A DNA stretch of 27,820 nucleotides, from assembly GCF_007990775.1 (NCBI RefSeq), contig NZ_BJXB01000045.1, positions 1 through 27,820 on the forward strand. The letters are read 5' to 3'. The translations under genes and the position numbers were made by a program. The number at the start of each line of letters is the position of its first letter. The stretch's first letter is position 1. The notes below the pieces were generated by a model. The model ran no database searches. It was not told where the DNA came from and worked only from the letters and a program-made list of their open reading frames with translations. Positions 16,082-23,353 of the stretch are shown here, piece by piece. The DNA comes from Deinococcus cellulosilyticus NBRC 106333 = KACC 11606 (GTDB lineage: Bacteria > Deinococcota > Deinococci > Deinococcales > Deinococcaceae).

Positions 16082-16396
16082 AGAAATCCGCGAGTGCCAG
16101 GCCCAGGAGCAGCAAAAGGTCACCGCCAGCCTGCAGGCCGGGAACGATGGAGAGAAAATCCGTCAGCAGGTTGAGCAGGGCCTGCAGGAAGCCCAGAAGC
16201 AGGAAGTGAAGTGGGCCATGGTGTCGACAGGATTGCCCCAGCTATCCGCAACCACATCCTGGCCCGCATCCATGCTCAGGAGCCACTGGAAGCCATTCAG
16301 GTCACAGTGCTGAAGTATGCTGGAATCACTTTGAAGAACCCTAGAAAATTCAACTCTGAAGATGCCGCGATAGTCATGCAGGCTTTGGGGGCATAA
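16059..16396 (+). pseudogene. Small gene that appears frameshifted
   Basis: Two frames each look coding over different halves. The first (16059 to about 16215) encodes a Glu/Gln-rich helix (ending EAQKQEVKWAM) and then turns into nonsense-like sequence before a stop at 16313. The second, in another frame, reads well from about 16211 to 16396 (IAPAIRNHILARIHAQEPLE, ending IVMQALGA). Joined by a -1 shift near 16205-16230 they would give one protein of about 110 residues. Alternatives are two separate small genes, with the second starting at GTG 16211 after AGGAAG, or a sequencing error. It lies between the 14843 gene and a membrane-protein gene. Confidence 0.45.
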
Positions 16397-16397
16397 C

Positions 16398-17270
16398 GTG
16401 GAAACCACTCAACCCAAATCCCTTTCCCGTCAAATCGAAGAGGTAAACCTCAGGTTTTTCTTCAAGGGCTACCTGGCGATCTATTTTTTCTTGCGCCTGC
16501 TGGTGTTCCTGATGATCTATCTTCCTGCACTCGTGATGGGCATCTACACGTTTGTGATGGGTATAGATGCCCTGCAGGAGGGTGGCCCAAAAGCGCTGTT
16601 CACCCTAACCAATGCACGGAAATACCATCAGGTTTTGCCGGGCTTTATTTCAGGCTTCACCCTGATCATGTTTTTCCTGACCAATGCCTGCACAAACTTC
16701 GCCCGTCTTCCTGACCTTCCTGAAGAGGACAAAACGTATTTCAAAAAAGCCGCTTATGGATTCCTGGCCTGCACCGTGTCAGGATTGCTGTTTCTGGCCA
16801 TGGTTTATCTGCTGTCCTCTGGAATTGATTTGTTCACAGGCATCAGAAACAGCAGTCACCTCACCAGCTGGTATTTTCTGTTGTGCAAGTTTTTCCTGGT
16901 GTCCTCCACTGCAAGCCTCACGTACGCTCTGGGCTGCGTCTCTTCCATCTTCTGGGACATGGTGGTCAAGAAATATCAGCTGAAAGAACATGTGGAAGAC
17001 TCCATCAAAATCATTGATAAAGATTTGCCTCTACCGCTGGTGCTGGCGTACTGGGTGTTGGTGTACTGGGGGAGTTTCACATTGATTGTGCAAGGCATCA
17101 TGATCATGCTTGAGCCGAGGCTGATCACAGGGCTTGGTTACCTTGCGCTGTTTTTGATGCACTGCATTTACGTCTGGAAGTTTCAGAACTACAACATAGG
17201 GCTGAAGTACGTCGTCATGGTTTTGATGGTAACCCTTGCCTACATGTCCATCCTCACGAGGAACATGTAA
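16398..17270 (+). CDS. Polytopic membrane protein of unknown function
   Basis: The 290-residue product starts at GTG 16398, one base after the preceding stop, so coupling is likely. It has about six or seven membrane spans: residues 22-58 (FLRLLVFLMIYLPALVMGIY), 78-98, 114-139 (GFLACTVSGLLFLAMVYLL), 154-180, 210-235 (LVLAYWVLVYWGSFTLIVQG), 243-258 and 268-286. Loops are short and polar. No transporter motif or catalytic residue was recognised. It ends the unit that began at 14843 and immediately precedes the iterons. Confidence 0.65.
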   Translation: METTQPKSLSRQIEEVNLRFFFKGYLAIYFFLRLLVFLMIYLPALVMGIYTFVMGIDALQEGGPKALFTLTNARKYHQVLPGFISGFTLIMFFLTNACTNFARLPDLPEEDKTYFKKAAYGFLACTVSGLLFLAMVYLLSSGIDLFTGIRNSSHLTSWYFLLCKFFLVSSTASLTYALGCVSSIFWDMVVKKYQLKEHVEDSIKIIDKDLPLPLVLAYWVLVYWGSFTLIVQGIMIMLEPRLITGLGYLALFLMHCIYVWKFQNYNIGLKYVVMVLMVTLAYMSILTRNM

Positions 17271-17318
17271 AACCACAGGGCTGGCATCAGGCTTGGGAGG
17301 CGAAGACCGATCCCGGAA

Positions 17319-17706
17319 TAGCGACACCTTTGTGTGGTTTTTCGGAAAAATAGCGACACCTTTGTGTGGTTTTCCCAGCACCTCCATAGCGACACCTTTG
17401 TGTGGTTTTCCTCGGCAAACACAGGAGCTGCGTCCCACACGCAATTTCAAAAAATCCCGGAATAGCGACACCTTTGTGTGGTTTTCTCGAAAAATAGCGA
17501 CACCTTTGTGTGATTTGGGAAACCCAGGAATAGCGACACCTTTGTGTGGTTTTAAAAATACGCCGTCCAGAACAACATAAGCCAGCCGTAAGCCAGAAAG
17601 CCCCCTTTGCCCTGCCAGTAGCGACACCTTTGTGTGGTTTTCCCTCAGAAATAGCGACACCTTTGTGTGGTTTGACCTGGGAAATAGCGACACCTTTGTG
17701 TGATTC
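17319..17706 (+). repeat. Nine iterons in three triplets (plasmid origin)
   Basis: The motif TAGCGACACCTTTGTGTG plus four further bases (GGTT or GATT and one more) occurs nine times in direct orientation, starting at 17319, 17351, 17387, 17463, 17495, 17531, 17619, 17652 and 17685. Start-to-start steps are 32 and 36, then 76, then 32 and 36, then 88, then 33 and 33, so the copies form three groups of three. Copies five and nine carry GATT in place of GGTT. Iterons directly before a rep gene are binding sites for the initiator and set copy number, so this is the likely origin region. Confidence 0.92.
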
Positions 17707-17749
17707 TGGACTCGTTTTGTGACCAGAACGGCAAAAATTTCGTTACACT

Positions 17750-17790
17750 GATGTTGTTTTCTTTTAGTATTTAAAGAAATAAACAACATC
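17750..17790 (+). promoter_or_regulatory. Inverted repeat before repA
   Basis: GATGTTGTTT (17750-17759) and AAACAACATC (17781-17790) form a perfect 10-bp inverted repeat around an AT-rich 21-bp spacer, just before the repA start. In iteron plasmids initiators often repress their own gene through such a site. The arms do not match the iteron core, so another repressor is possible. Confidence 0.6.
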
Positions 17791-17804
17791 ACCCACAGGT
17801 GGCC

Positions 17805-19166
17805 ATGAGCAAATCCAACAAATCCACAGACCGCAGAGACGAACGCAACCTCGCCAAGGTTGGGGTCATCAGCATCCAGGCCCGGGTGGACACCACCATC
17901 ACCACCATCAAATCCGAATTTGCAATTGAAGACGTTGCTTACCGGGTGGAAGGGGTCACCCCTTATGGACGGCCCCATGGCATCGACACCGATGTGATTG
18001 TTGCCGCCCAGACCCTGTTTGTGCGGCAAGGCTGTCCGGAGCACGGCTGGGTGCACACCACGGCCTACGAGCTGCGTGAGCTCAGTGGACTGCCAAACAA
18101 CGGTCTGAGTTATGACCGCCTCAGGGAAAGCCTCAAACGCCTGTGGGCCACGGGCTTCCTGATCGGCGAGGGCATCACCGATCCTGCAGGTAAACGCAAA
18201 TGGGACACGGACACCATGCGGTACATTGACCGAATCAAGTACCGCGAGAACGATGACCAGGACCTGCCTGGCCTGGATGCCAGCGCCAGCCTCAGCATCA
18301 AACTCGGGGACCAGCTCTCTGAGAGCATCCGGGCAGGCTTCACCCAGGTCCTCGATGGTCGCCTGCTCCTGCAGCTGGAGCAACCCCCTGCCCGGGCCCT
18401 GTACCGCCTGCTGGAAGCCCACAGGGTGGACCGTGGTGGACAAAGGCGGATGGAGCTCACCGTCAGCCTGGAGGACTGGCGTCAGGCCTGCGGGATCAGC
18501 AGCGACCGGCCCGAGATTGTGAGGCGCACCCTGACCCCTGCGCACGACGAATTGATCGCCGTGAAGTACCTGGAGAGCGTCACACTGGAAGGCCGTGGGA
18601 AAAAGCAATTCCTGCATTACAGGTTTCAGACGGATGGGGCTCCTGATCCGGCGCTGGTGGAAATGCTGATCGGGGTGGGGTTTGCCCGAGGGGCAGCCAT
18701 GGAAGTGGTCAAGGTGCATGAGGACCGGGTGGAAGCTGCAGTCGGCTATGCCCGCCAGCGCAAAGCGGACGGATACCAGATCAAGAACATGCCTGGGTTG
18801 ATTGTGGACTTCCTGAAATCCCCAGACAAATACGCCCTGTCCCCCTCCCCTGCAGCGAAAGCAGTGGCCATCGCCGAAGCAGTCCGCCTAGGGGCACAGC
18901 AGGCCGAAGAGGAGGCCCGCAAACAGTTCGAGCAGGAACAAGCCCAGATCAAGACCCTCAGCCCTGCAGAGCAGTACCAGGAAGCGAAAGCCGCCCTGAA
19001 CCTCCTCTTGAAAAAGCACCTCAGCAAGGACGAAATGAAATTGCTGGAGCAGGCATGCCTCTCCGGTCGGATCATGGCCGCAGAATTGAAAGAGCAGGTC
19101 ACCCTGGCCACTGGTCGTCTCACTCTGGGTGAGTTCATTGAGGACCTGAAAGGCCAGTTGCACTGA
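17805..19166 (+). CDS. repA: RepA-type plasmid replication initiator
   Basis: The 453-residue product (455 from the alternative GTG at 17799) is an initiator that should bind the nine upstream iterons and open the origin. The N-terminal half (about 20-260) has the winged-helix pattern of RepA initiators: WVHTTAYELRELSGL, SYDRLRESLKRLWATGFLIG, and a second set around ARALYRLLEAHRV, SLEDWRQACGI and FLHYRFQ. The C-terminal third is a long Ala/Glu/Lys-rich helix with coiled-coil character (about 340-420). No strong ribosome site precedes either start (AGGTGG abuts it). Placement after iterons and family layout support the call. Confidence 0.9.
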   Translation: MSKSNKSTDRRDERNLAKVGVISIQARVDTTITTIKSEFAIEDVAYRVEGVTPYGRPHGIDTDVIVAAQTLFVRQGCPEHGWVHTTAYELRELSGLPNNGLSYDRLRESLKRLWATGFLIGEGITDPAGKRKWDTDTMRYIDRIKYRENDDQDLPGLDASASLSIKLGDQLSESIRAGFTQVLDGRLLLQLEQPPARALYRLLEAHRVDRGGQRRMELTVSLEDWRQACGISSDRPEIVRRTLTPAHDELIAVKYLESVTLEGRGKKQFLHYRFQTDGAPDPALVEMLIGVGFARGAAMEVVKVHEDRVEAAVGYARQRKADGYQIKNMPGLIVDFLKSPDKYALSPSPAAKAVAIAEAVRLGAQQAEEEARKQFEQEQAQIKTLSPAEQYQEAKAALNLLLKKHLSKDEMKLLEQACLSGRIMAAELKEQVTLATGRLTLGEFIEDLKGQLH

Positions 19167-19167
19167 A

Positions 19168-19776
19168 ATGGGCTGGGTTGAATTCTTCGAACCCCTCATG
19201 TGGTGCCAGACCCTGCAAAGCTCTGCAAATCAACCGGCATGCATTGCGGCCACAGGTGCCATCAGCACCGCTGGAATCTCGGTGCTGGGGGTGATTGTGG
19301 GGGCGGTCATCACAGGGTGTTACAACCTGAAGGTGAAGCGCCTGGAGCGGGACAACAAAATCTACGAGCTGTCCCATGCAAGCAAACTCGAGCACCTTGA
19401 CGCTGCCGCAGCGGCCATCAGTTTCCTGTGGGCAGGAATTGACAAACTTCTGGAAATCGGCAAAGGAAAGCTCGCCCCGGGCCAGATGCAGAACATCCTG
19501 GCGGAAAACATCACGCCTTACTTTTGGGCCCCCTCGAATTCTCTTGGCGTTCTGAGGTGGAAACGGTTGATCCGGAAGTCCTTTATTCCCCAGGTTCGCA
19601 CCCAGGTGCTCCGACAGATGATTGATGCCATGAGCAAGGACACCATCAAGCTCAGTGGCCAGATGTCAAAGAAAGAGCGTGAGCGGACCCTCAGGCACAT
19701 GGTCCGGTGCCACACCAGGGCGGTGCGGCAGTGTGTTGAGCTGATCAAGTACTTCAATTCCCAGAGGACGCAGTAA
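19168..19776 (+). CDS. Membrane-anchored protein downstream of repA
   Basis: The 202-residue product starts one base after the repA stop. One clear membrane span (about 31-52, ATGAISTAGISVLGVIVGAV) lies near the N-terminus, followed by a basic segment (KVKRLERDNK) and a helical cytoplasmic domain with several Arg/Lys-rich helices (QMSKKERERTLRHMVR). The distance suggests co-transcription with repA. No family was recognised; a role in plasmid maintenance is a guess from position. Confidence 0.65.
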   Translation: MGWVEFFEPLMWCQTLQSSANQPACIAATGAISTAGISVLGVIVGAVITGCYNLKVKRLERDNKIYELSHASKLEHLDAAAAAISFLWAGIDKLLEIGKGKLAPGQMQNILAENITPYFWAPSNSLGVLRWKRLIRKSFIPQVRTQVLRQMIDAMSKDTIKLSGQMSKKERERTLRHMVRCHTRAVRQCVELIKYFNSQRTQ

Positions 19777-19798
19777 GGTCAACAAGCGATCTGGCTGT

Positions 19799-20515
19799 AA
19801 TAGCGTATTACGGTATATAAAAGGGCAACTTAAAGAGCTCGAACACCAGGCACTTTCGGTCTGACCTGGGTTTCCTGAGCAGGTTCTCCATCACCTCTCT
19901 CTGCAACCCCCTGAGGACCACCACCCCGACTTTCACATCCTTGCGGTGTTCCCCTTCCAGGGTGTGTCCCTGCAGGCGGAAGCGGTTGCCGGTGGGTTGC
20001 TGGATGCTGAGGGCGCGGTCTGCCTGAAATTCGAGGGTCACTTCCACCAGGTGCTTGCGCTTGCGGGCTTTCAGTTCCACGTGAAACCACGGGTGTGCTT
20101 GAAGCACAGGCTGCAGCTCCGCCTGCAGCTCAGCCAGCCGCTCTTCTGCCCTGTCCTTGTTGAGGGGGTCCAGTTCCACCCTCCCTTTCCCCTCCGGGAA
20201 GTGCATGCCTTTGTAAGCCCGGGAGACCGACACGGTGGCGTGAGACCACACCTCATTGAACCAGCTCGGCATCCAGCGGAGGGTGAAGTCTTTTTCTTTC
20301 AGGTGCTCGATCAGCTGGTCGCTCTGGCCCTTCCACCTCAGGAACTCTGCTTCGTCCTCGATGACCGCAATGAAGCGGGGTTACGGCAGGTGGTGGTCGT
20401 CTTGCTGGTGATCGCTGCTGTGACGCCACACCGCGAACTTCCGGAGGGTGGCCTGCAGGGTGAAGGGATTGGTCAAACTTTCCATGTCTAGATTCTACTC
20501 CCGTAATACGCTATT
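19799..20515. mobile_element. 717-bp segment bounded by 15-bp inverted repeats
   Basis: AATAGCGTATTACGG (19799-19813) is repeated exactly in inverted orientation as CCGTAATACGCTATT (20501-20515). Between them lies one interrupted leftward gene and nothing else. The arrangement resembles a small transposon-like or MITE-like unit, but no transposase and no clear target-site duplication was seen. Each repeat holds a near-palindrome (CGTA-T-TACG), so paired binding sites for a regulator are an alternative. The 9-mer ATAGCGTAT also occurs at 21695-21703. Confidence 0.45.
19808..20485 (-). pseudogene. Hypothetical gene interrupted by an in-frame stop
   Basis: From ATG at 20485 the leftward frame of 226 codons is coding-like throughout except for a single TAA at 20383-20381 (codon 35). 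Upstream the protein reads MESLTNPFTLQATLRKFAVW and downstream PRFIAVIEDEAEFLRWKGQS, continuing with a basic alpha/beta domain that ends ELFKLPFYIP. The best later start is the ATG at 20272, which would give 154 residues. The product is basic and soluble; no family was recognised. The unit lies wholly within the inverted-repeat-bounded segment, and its last codons overlap the left repeat. A nonsense mutation or a sequence error would explain the stop. Confidence 0.6.
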
Positions 20516-20592
20516 TCAGTGCAGATCATAGATTTTTGCCGTGCTGGACAGCCTTAATCTGGTGTTGTAGGGTGGAGATAACAGGAGGACAC

Positions 20593-20805
20593 ATGGTGGA
20601 GATCCGGCTAATGGGAACCCCCGAAGACGTGGAGATGCTGGCCCGTGAACTCGGGAAGATCGTGGAGGTCCTGGAGGTTTCTGGAAACCACCCAAACCGA
20701 GGGGCCAGCCTGCTGGTCCGCAAGTACCTGAAAGTCAACCTGATTCCCGCACAAGAGGAGGTCATTCCCCTGGACGGAGATTTTTCCACGTTAAGCGAAA
20801 TTTGA
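20593..20805 (+). CDS. Small conserved-looking protein of unknown function
   Basis: The 70-residue product begins at ATG 20593 after a strong ACAGGAGG. It looks like a small beta-alpha-beta-beta domain: strand VEIRLMGT, helix PEDVEMLARELGKIV, strand VLEVSGNHPNRGAS and strand KYLKVNLIP. This is similar in plan to short single-domain proteins common on plasmids and phages (the plan recalls DUF3970-type proteins, from memory and not tested). The longer frame from 20536 lacks a ribosome site. It lies alone before another unknown gene. Confidence 0.65.
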   Translation: MVEIRLMGTPEDVEMLARELGKIVEVLEVSGNHPNRGASLLVRKYLKVNLIPAQEEVIPLDGDFSTLSEI

Positions 20806-20892
20806 TGTCCTATATTACTCTTCTTGTCATTATCCCAGGTGCACCCAGACCTGTGGGTCTTCCAGAGGATCTTGCCAGGTAAACTTAGACCC

Positions 20893-21705
20893 ATGGGTTA
20901 TGACATCAATTTCTATTGCGTTAAAAGGGTGCCAGAAACAGACCACCATTTTCAACTGTTTTCCCCTGTACGGTTCCAGCAAATCAGCACCGGGAGCCGT
21001 GGTCGACAGTGGCACGATTTATTCTACTTTCATCAAGCACCTCAGTATCAGGTTCCCGACCTGGATCTGTCCTGGATGAAGTCTGAGAAGGAAACCCCTG
21101 AAGAGTTCGATGAAATCGAACCCGAAAATGTTTTCGATGGTGAAGGTGTGGTGTTCCATCCTCAATTGATCTGGCAGGACCTGCAAAAAGTTCAGCGGCA
21201 AATCGACCATCACCTTGATGACTTACCCATGTGGTACAGCTTTCAAGTTCAAATGGCAGACGCAGAGCAACCGGTTTCAACCAGCTGGTGCTGGATGGTC
21301 CGGCAAGGAGAACTGTGGGGTTTTGATGGGGGGTGGAACTGTTGCGAAGGGACACCGACAGAGATCAGGTTTTATGACCCCAACCAGCCACCAGATCCCA
21401 GATTTCACCGAACCTATCCTGATTTTGCAGCGTTCCCTGATCCTGCAAGAAAGATTCATGGGTGGGATTTTCCAGAAGGTGGACTTTCTGGGTATGTTCT
21501 GGGCCGTGCAGCACACGTCATGGACGCAGCTCGATTGCAACACCTGGCCTTTGAGCGGGAGAAGCAGCAGGACCTGCAAGACCGGATTTGGATGCAAAGC
21601 CAGAGTTATGAGGATGTCTTCAAGTACCAGTTGGAAAGTCTTGCTCATGTCTGCAGGTTCGCGCTGGAACACGACTGCTTCATTCTGGTGGACCATAGCG
21701 TATAA
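20893..21705 (+). CDS. Hypothetical acidic protein
   Basis: The 270-residue product from ATG 20893 begins MGYDINFYCVKR, a start typical of soluble hypothetical proteins, and is rich in aromatic residues, Gln, Asp and Glu with no signal or membrane span. A Cys pair (GWNCCEG) and many Trp residues stand out in the centre; the C-terminal third is helical. The frame is open back to 20824, but no good ribosome site is visible for either start. The last codons contain the 9-mer ATAGCGTAT shared with the 15-bp inverted repeats. No family was recognised. Confidence 0.6.
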   Translation: MGYDINFYCVKRVPETDHHFQLFSPVRFQQISTGSRGRQWHDLFYFHQAPQYQVPDLDLSWMKSEKETPEEFDEIEPENVFDGEGVVFHPQLIWQDLQKVQRQIDHHLDDLPMWYSFQVQMADAEQPVSTSWCWMVRQGELWGFDGGWNCCEGTPTEIRFYDPNQPPDPRFHRTYPDFAAFPDPARKIHGWDFPEGGLSGYVLGRAAHVMDAARLQHLAFEREKQQDLQDRIWMQSQSYEDVFKYQLESLAHVCRFALEHDCFILVDHSV

Positions 21706-22007
21706 AACCCATGCGTCCTAACATCACTGTGTGACACATTTTCCAGGCTTCTGACTTTTATGGGATAAGTTTTGGCTCCTGGACGTAGATGAAGCCATTC
21801 CAGTCGTCCCATTCAAGGCTTACTTCGATTGACCCAGAAGCTCTATGTGTCCCAGACGATGTTAAAGCGCTCCAAAATCAGAGTGTTTAAATGGGACAGA
21901 TCCTGACCCTCAGTGACACTGAATAATCCTTCACGTCTGACACGCTGAGTTTTTCTTAACGGGAAAAAATTGCCGTCCAGGGGAATGACCTCAAGAGGTG
22001 CAGACGC
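21706..22007. other. Intergenic region with possible terminator
   Basis: No gene is evident in this 302-bp stretch. Near 21908-21963 CTCAG...CTGAG can pair across about 40 bases, followed by TTTTTCTT, which could serve as a weak terminator. The palindrome TCAGTGACACTGA (21910-21922) lies within it. Confidence 0.35.
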
Positions 22008-22913
22008 ATGACTGAAGCTTCAATCCCCCACTACGGCTGGTGGCCCGAGATCCCAGATCCGGACCTGGTCACCCAGACCACCCTCAGCAAGGAAGGCTTG
22101 CGCCTTGCGCCTGGTCAGCGGCATGTGGCCACCGTCAGTTACGGCAAGCGGGGCAAGGACACTGCCCTCCTCTACCGGCGCAGCGAGGCCAGGCCGAAAC
22201 GCCAGGCCAGCGAGAAACAACTTGCAGCACTGGCTGCAGCCCGGGAGAAGAAAGAACGGCTGCACAGTGATCGCTTCGACCGACACATCCGGGCCTCCCA
22301 GCGGCACACCCTGAAGTGGGCCAGGGACCTCCTGCAGGTCCCAGAGTCCTTCGTGATTCTGGACACGTCCACCACCAGCCTGGAAGGTGAAGTGATCCGC
22401 ATCACCGTGCTCTCCGGATCGGGAGTGGCCCTGCTGGACCAGCGGCTGTGTCCCCTTGGTGAGGTGGACCAGGATGCCCAGCAGATCCACGGTCTGGGAA
22501 TGGAGGACCTGCAGGACCAGCCGATGTTCAGCGAGGTGTGGGCACAGGTCCAGCAGACCCTCAGGGGCAAACTGATCGTGGCCTACAACGAGGACTTCGA
22601 CCGGGACCGCCTCCGGTACACCCGCGACCTGCACGGCATCTCCAGAGAGGCCTTTCCCTTTCCCCGGAAGCGCTGGGACTGCCTGATGACCCATGCGTCC
22701 TGCATCCTGGGCGATCCGGAGTTTGATGAGTACGAGCAACTGATCGACTTCGAGTACGTCAGCCTGTGGGCCGCACGGCACCAAATGGCCAGCAGGCTCG
22801 GCGAAGCAGAGCCAGACATTCTACGCATTCGGGACAGCGTGGTGAATGCGCGGGTGGCGCTGGAAGTCCTGCAACTGCTGGCCCGGCAGGTGGATCCTCA
22901 GGAACCGGCTTAG
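22008..22913 (+). CDS. DnaQ-fold exonuclease-like protein lacking catalytic residues
   Basis: The 301-residue product has a basic N-terminal part (1-112) followed by a DEDD-type 3'-5' exonuclease fold. Motif I, normally DxETT, reads DTSTT (D119, S121, so Glu is lost). Motif II is kept as AYNEDFD (D198). Motif III, normally HxxxDA, reads IRDSVVNARVAL with N280 in place of Asp and no His. RNase-H-fold segments around these (IRITVLSGSGVALLDQRL, IHGLGMEDL) are well preserved. An inactive, nucleic-acid-binding or regulatory role is therefore likely. ATG at 22008 follows AGAGGTG. A strong terminator follows the stop. Confidence 0.75.
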   Translation: MTEASIPHYGWWPEIPDPDLVTQTTLSKEGLRLAPGQRHVATVSYGKRGKDTALLYRRSEARPKRQASEKQLAALAAAREKKERLHSDRFDRHIRASQRHTLKWARDLLQVPESFVILDTSTTSLEGEVIRITVLSGSGVALLDQRLCPLGEVDQDAQQIHGLGMEDLQDQPMFSEVWAQVQQTLRGKLIVAYNEDFDRDRLRYTRDLHGISREAFPFPRKRWDCLMTHASCILGDPEFDEYEQLIDFEYVSLWAARHQMASRLGEAEPDILRIRDSVVNARVALEVLQLLARQVDPQEPA

Positions 22914-22930
22914 AGGAACAACCTCAGACA

Positions 22931-22959
22931 AAAGCCCCGAGCCTGGCTCGGGGCTTTTT
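22931..22959 (+). terminator. Strong bidirectional terminator
   Basis: AAAGCCCCGAGC (22931-22942) and GCTCGGGGCTTT (22946-22957) form a perfect 12-bp stem with a 3-base loop, followed by TTTTT. The A residues on the other side let it also serve the convergent RelE-like gene. Confidence 0.93.
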
Positions 22960-22972
22960 GGTGTCATTCAAA

Positions 22973-23272
22973 TCAGAGGCGGACTTTGGCCTGCTCGTAA
23001 ACATCCGAGTGGTGGCCACTCTGGCGCTTACCCACTAGGGCCACAGTGACCGTGCGTTTCCCATGGTCCACACGGAAGATCGCTCGGTAACGGCTTTTGC
23101 CACAACGGATGCTGAAGTATCCAGGATGGTGTGACAGGGGTTTACCAGTGGGATTGGTGACCAGGCCAGCCAGAGCCTGCCCCACGAGTTTGTAGGTGGT
23201 GACATCTTTGAGGTTCTTCAGGTCTTTCTTGACTTCGGGCAGGTACTGCAGGGTATAGGGTTGTGCTTCCAT
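22973..23272 (-). CDS. RelE/ParE-family toxin
   Basis: The 99-residue product has the RelE-fold pattern: N-terminal YTLQYLPEVKKDLKNL, a helix, then strands HPGYFSIRCGKSRYRAIFRV and KRTVTVALVGKRQSGHHSDVY, the typical end of these toxins (which cleave mRNA on the ribosome or poison gyrase). Start 23272 is set by AGGAGG seven bases upstream; the frame runs on to 23329 without a ribosome site. No RelB-like or HigA-like antitoxin lies next to it: the upstream neighbour is a 376-residue protein whose gene ends 81 bases away behind a hairpin. The toxin may be an orphan or be controlled by the XRE gene two places upstream. Confidence 0.85.
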   Translation of the reverse strand: MEAQPYTLQYLPEVKKDLKNLKDVTTYKLVGQALAGLVTNPTGKPLSHHPGYFSIRCGKSRYRAIFRVDHGKRTVTVALVGKRQSGHHSDVYEQAKVRL

Positions 23273-23324
23273 GATGGTCCCTCCTGGGATGGGGAGGGCA
23301 CAGAAGCCCCCCTGAGACGCTTTG

Positions 23325-23347
23325 AACAAAAGACGGCTGCTTTTGTT
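23325..23347 (-). terminator. Hairpin between the 376-residue gene and the toxin gene
   Basis: AACAAAAG (23325-23332) and CTTTTGTT (23340-23347) form a perfect 8-bp stem with a 7-base loop, seven bases after the stop of the upstream gene on the minus strand. The stem's own T-rich arm could act as a weak terminator, which would make the toxin transcript partly or wholly separate. Confidence 0.5.
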
Positions 23348-23353
23348 AGAGCT

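Noticed and set aside
16078..16210. Arg/Ser-rich frame overlapping the stop of the 14843 gene by ATGA
   Set aside because: Composition is typical of an out-of-frame reading; the other frame over the same bases gives a credible helical protein.
17319..17706. CRISPR array
   Set aside because: The repeats are separated by short variable gaps of about 10-66 bases without uniform spacers, and lie directly before repA; iterons explain them.
17031..18719. Long leftward open frame of 562 codons across the iterons, with repeated NHTKVSL peptides
   Set aside because: The repeats are the iterons read backwards, and the rest lies antisense to repA and to the membrane-protein gene; there is no ribosome site.
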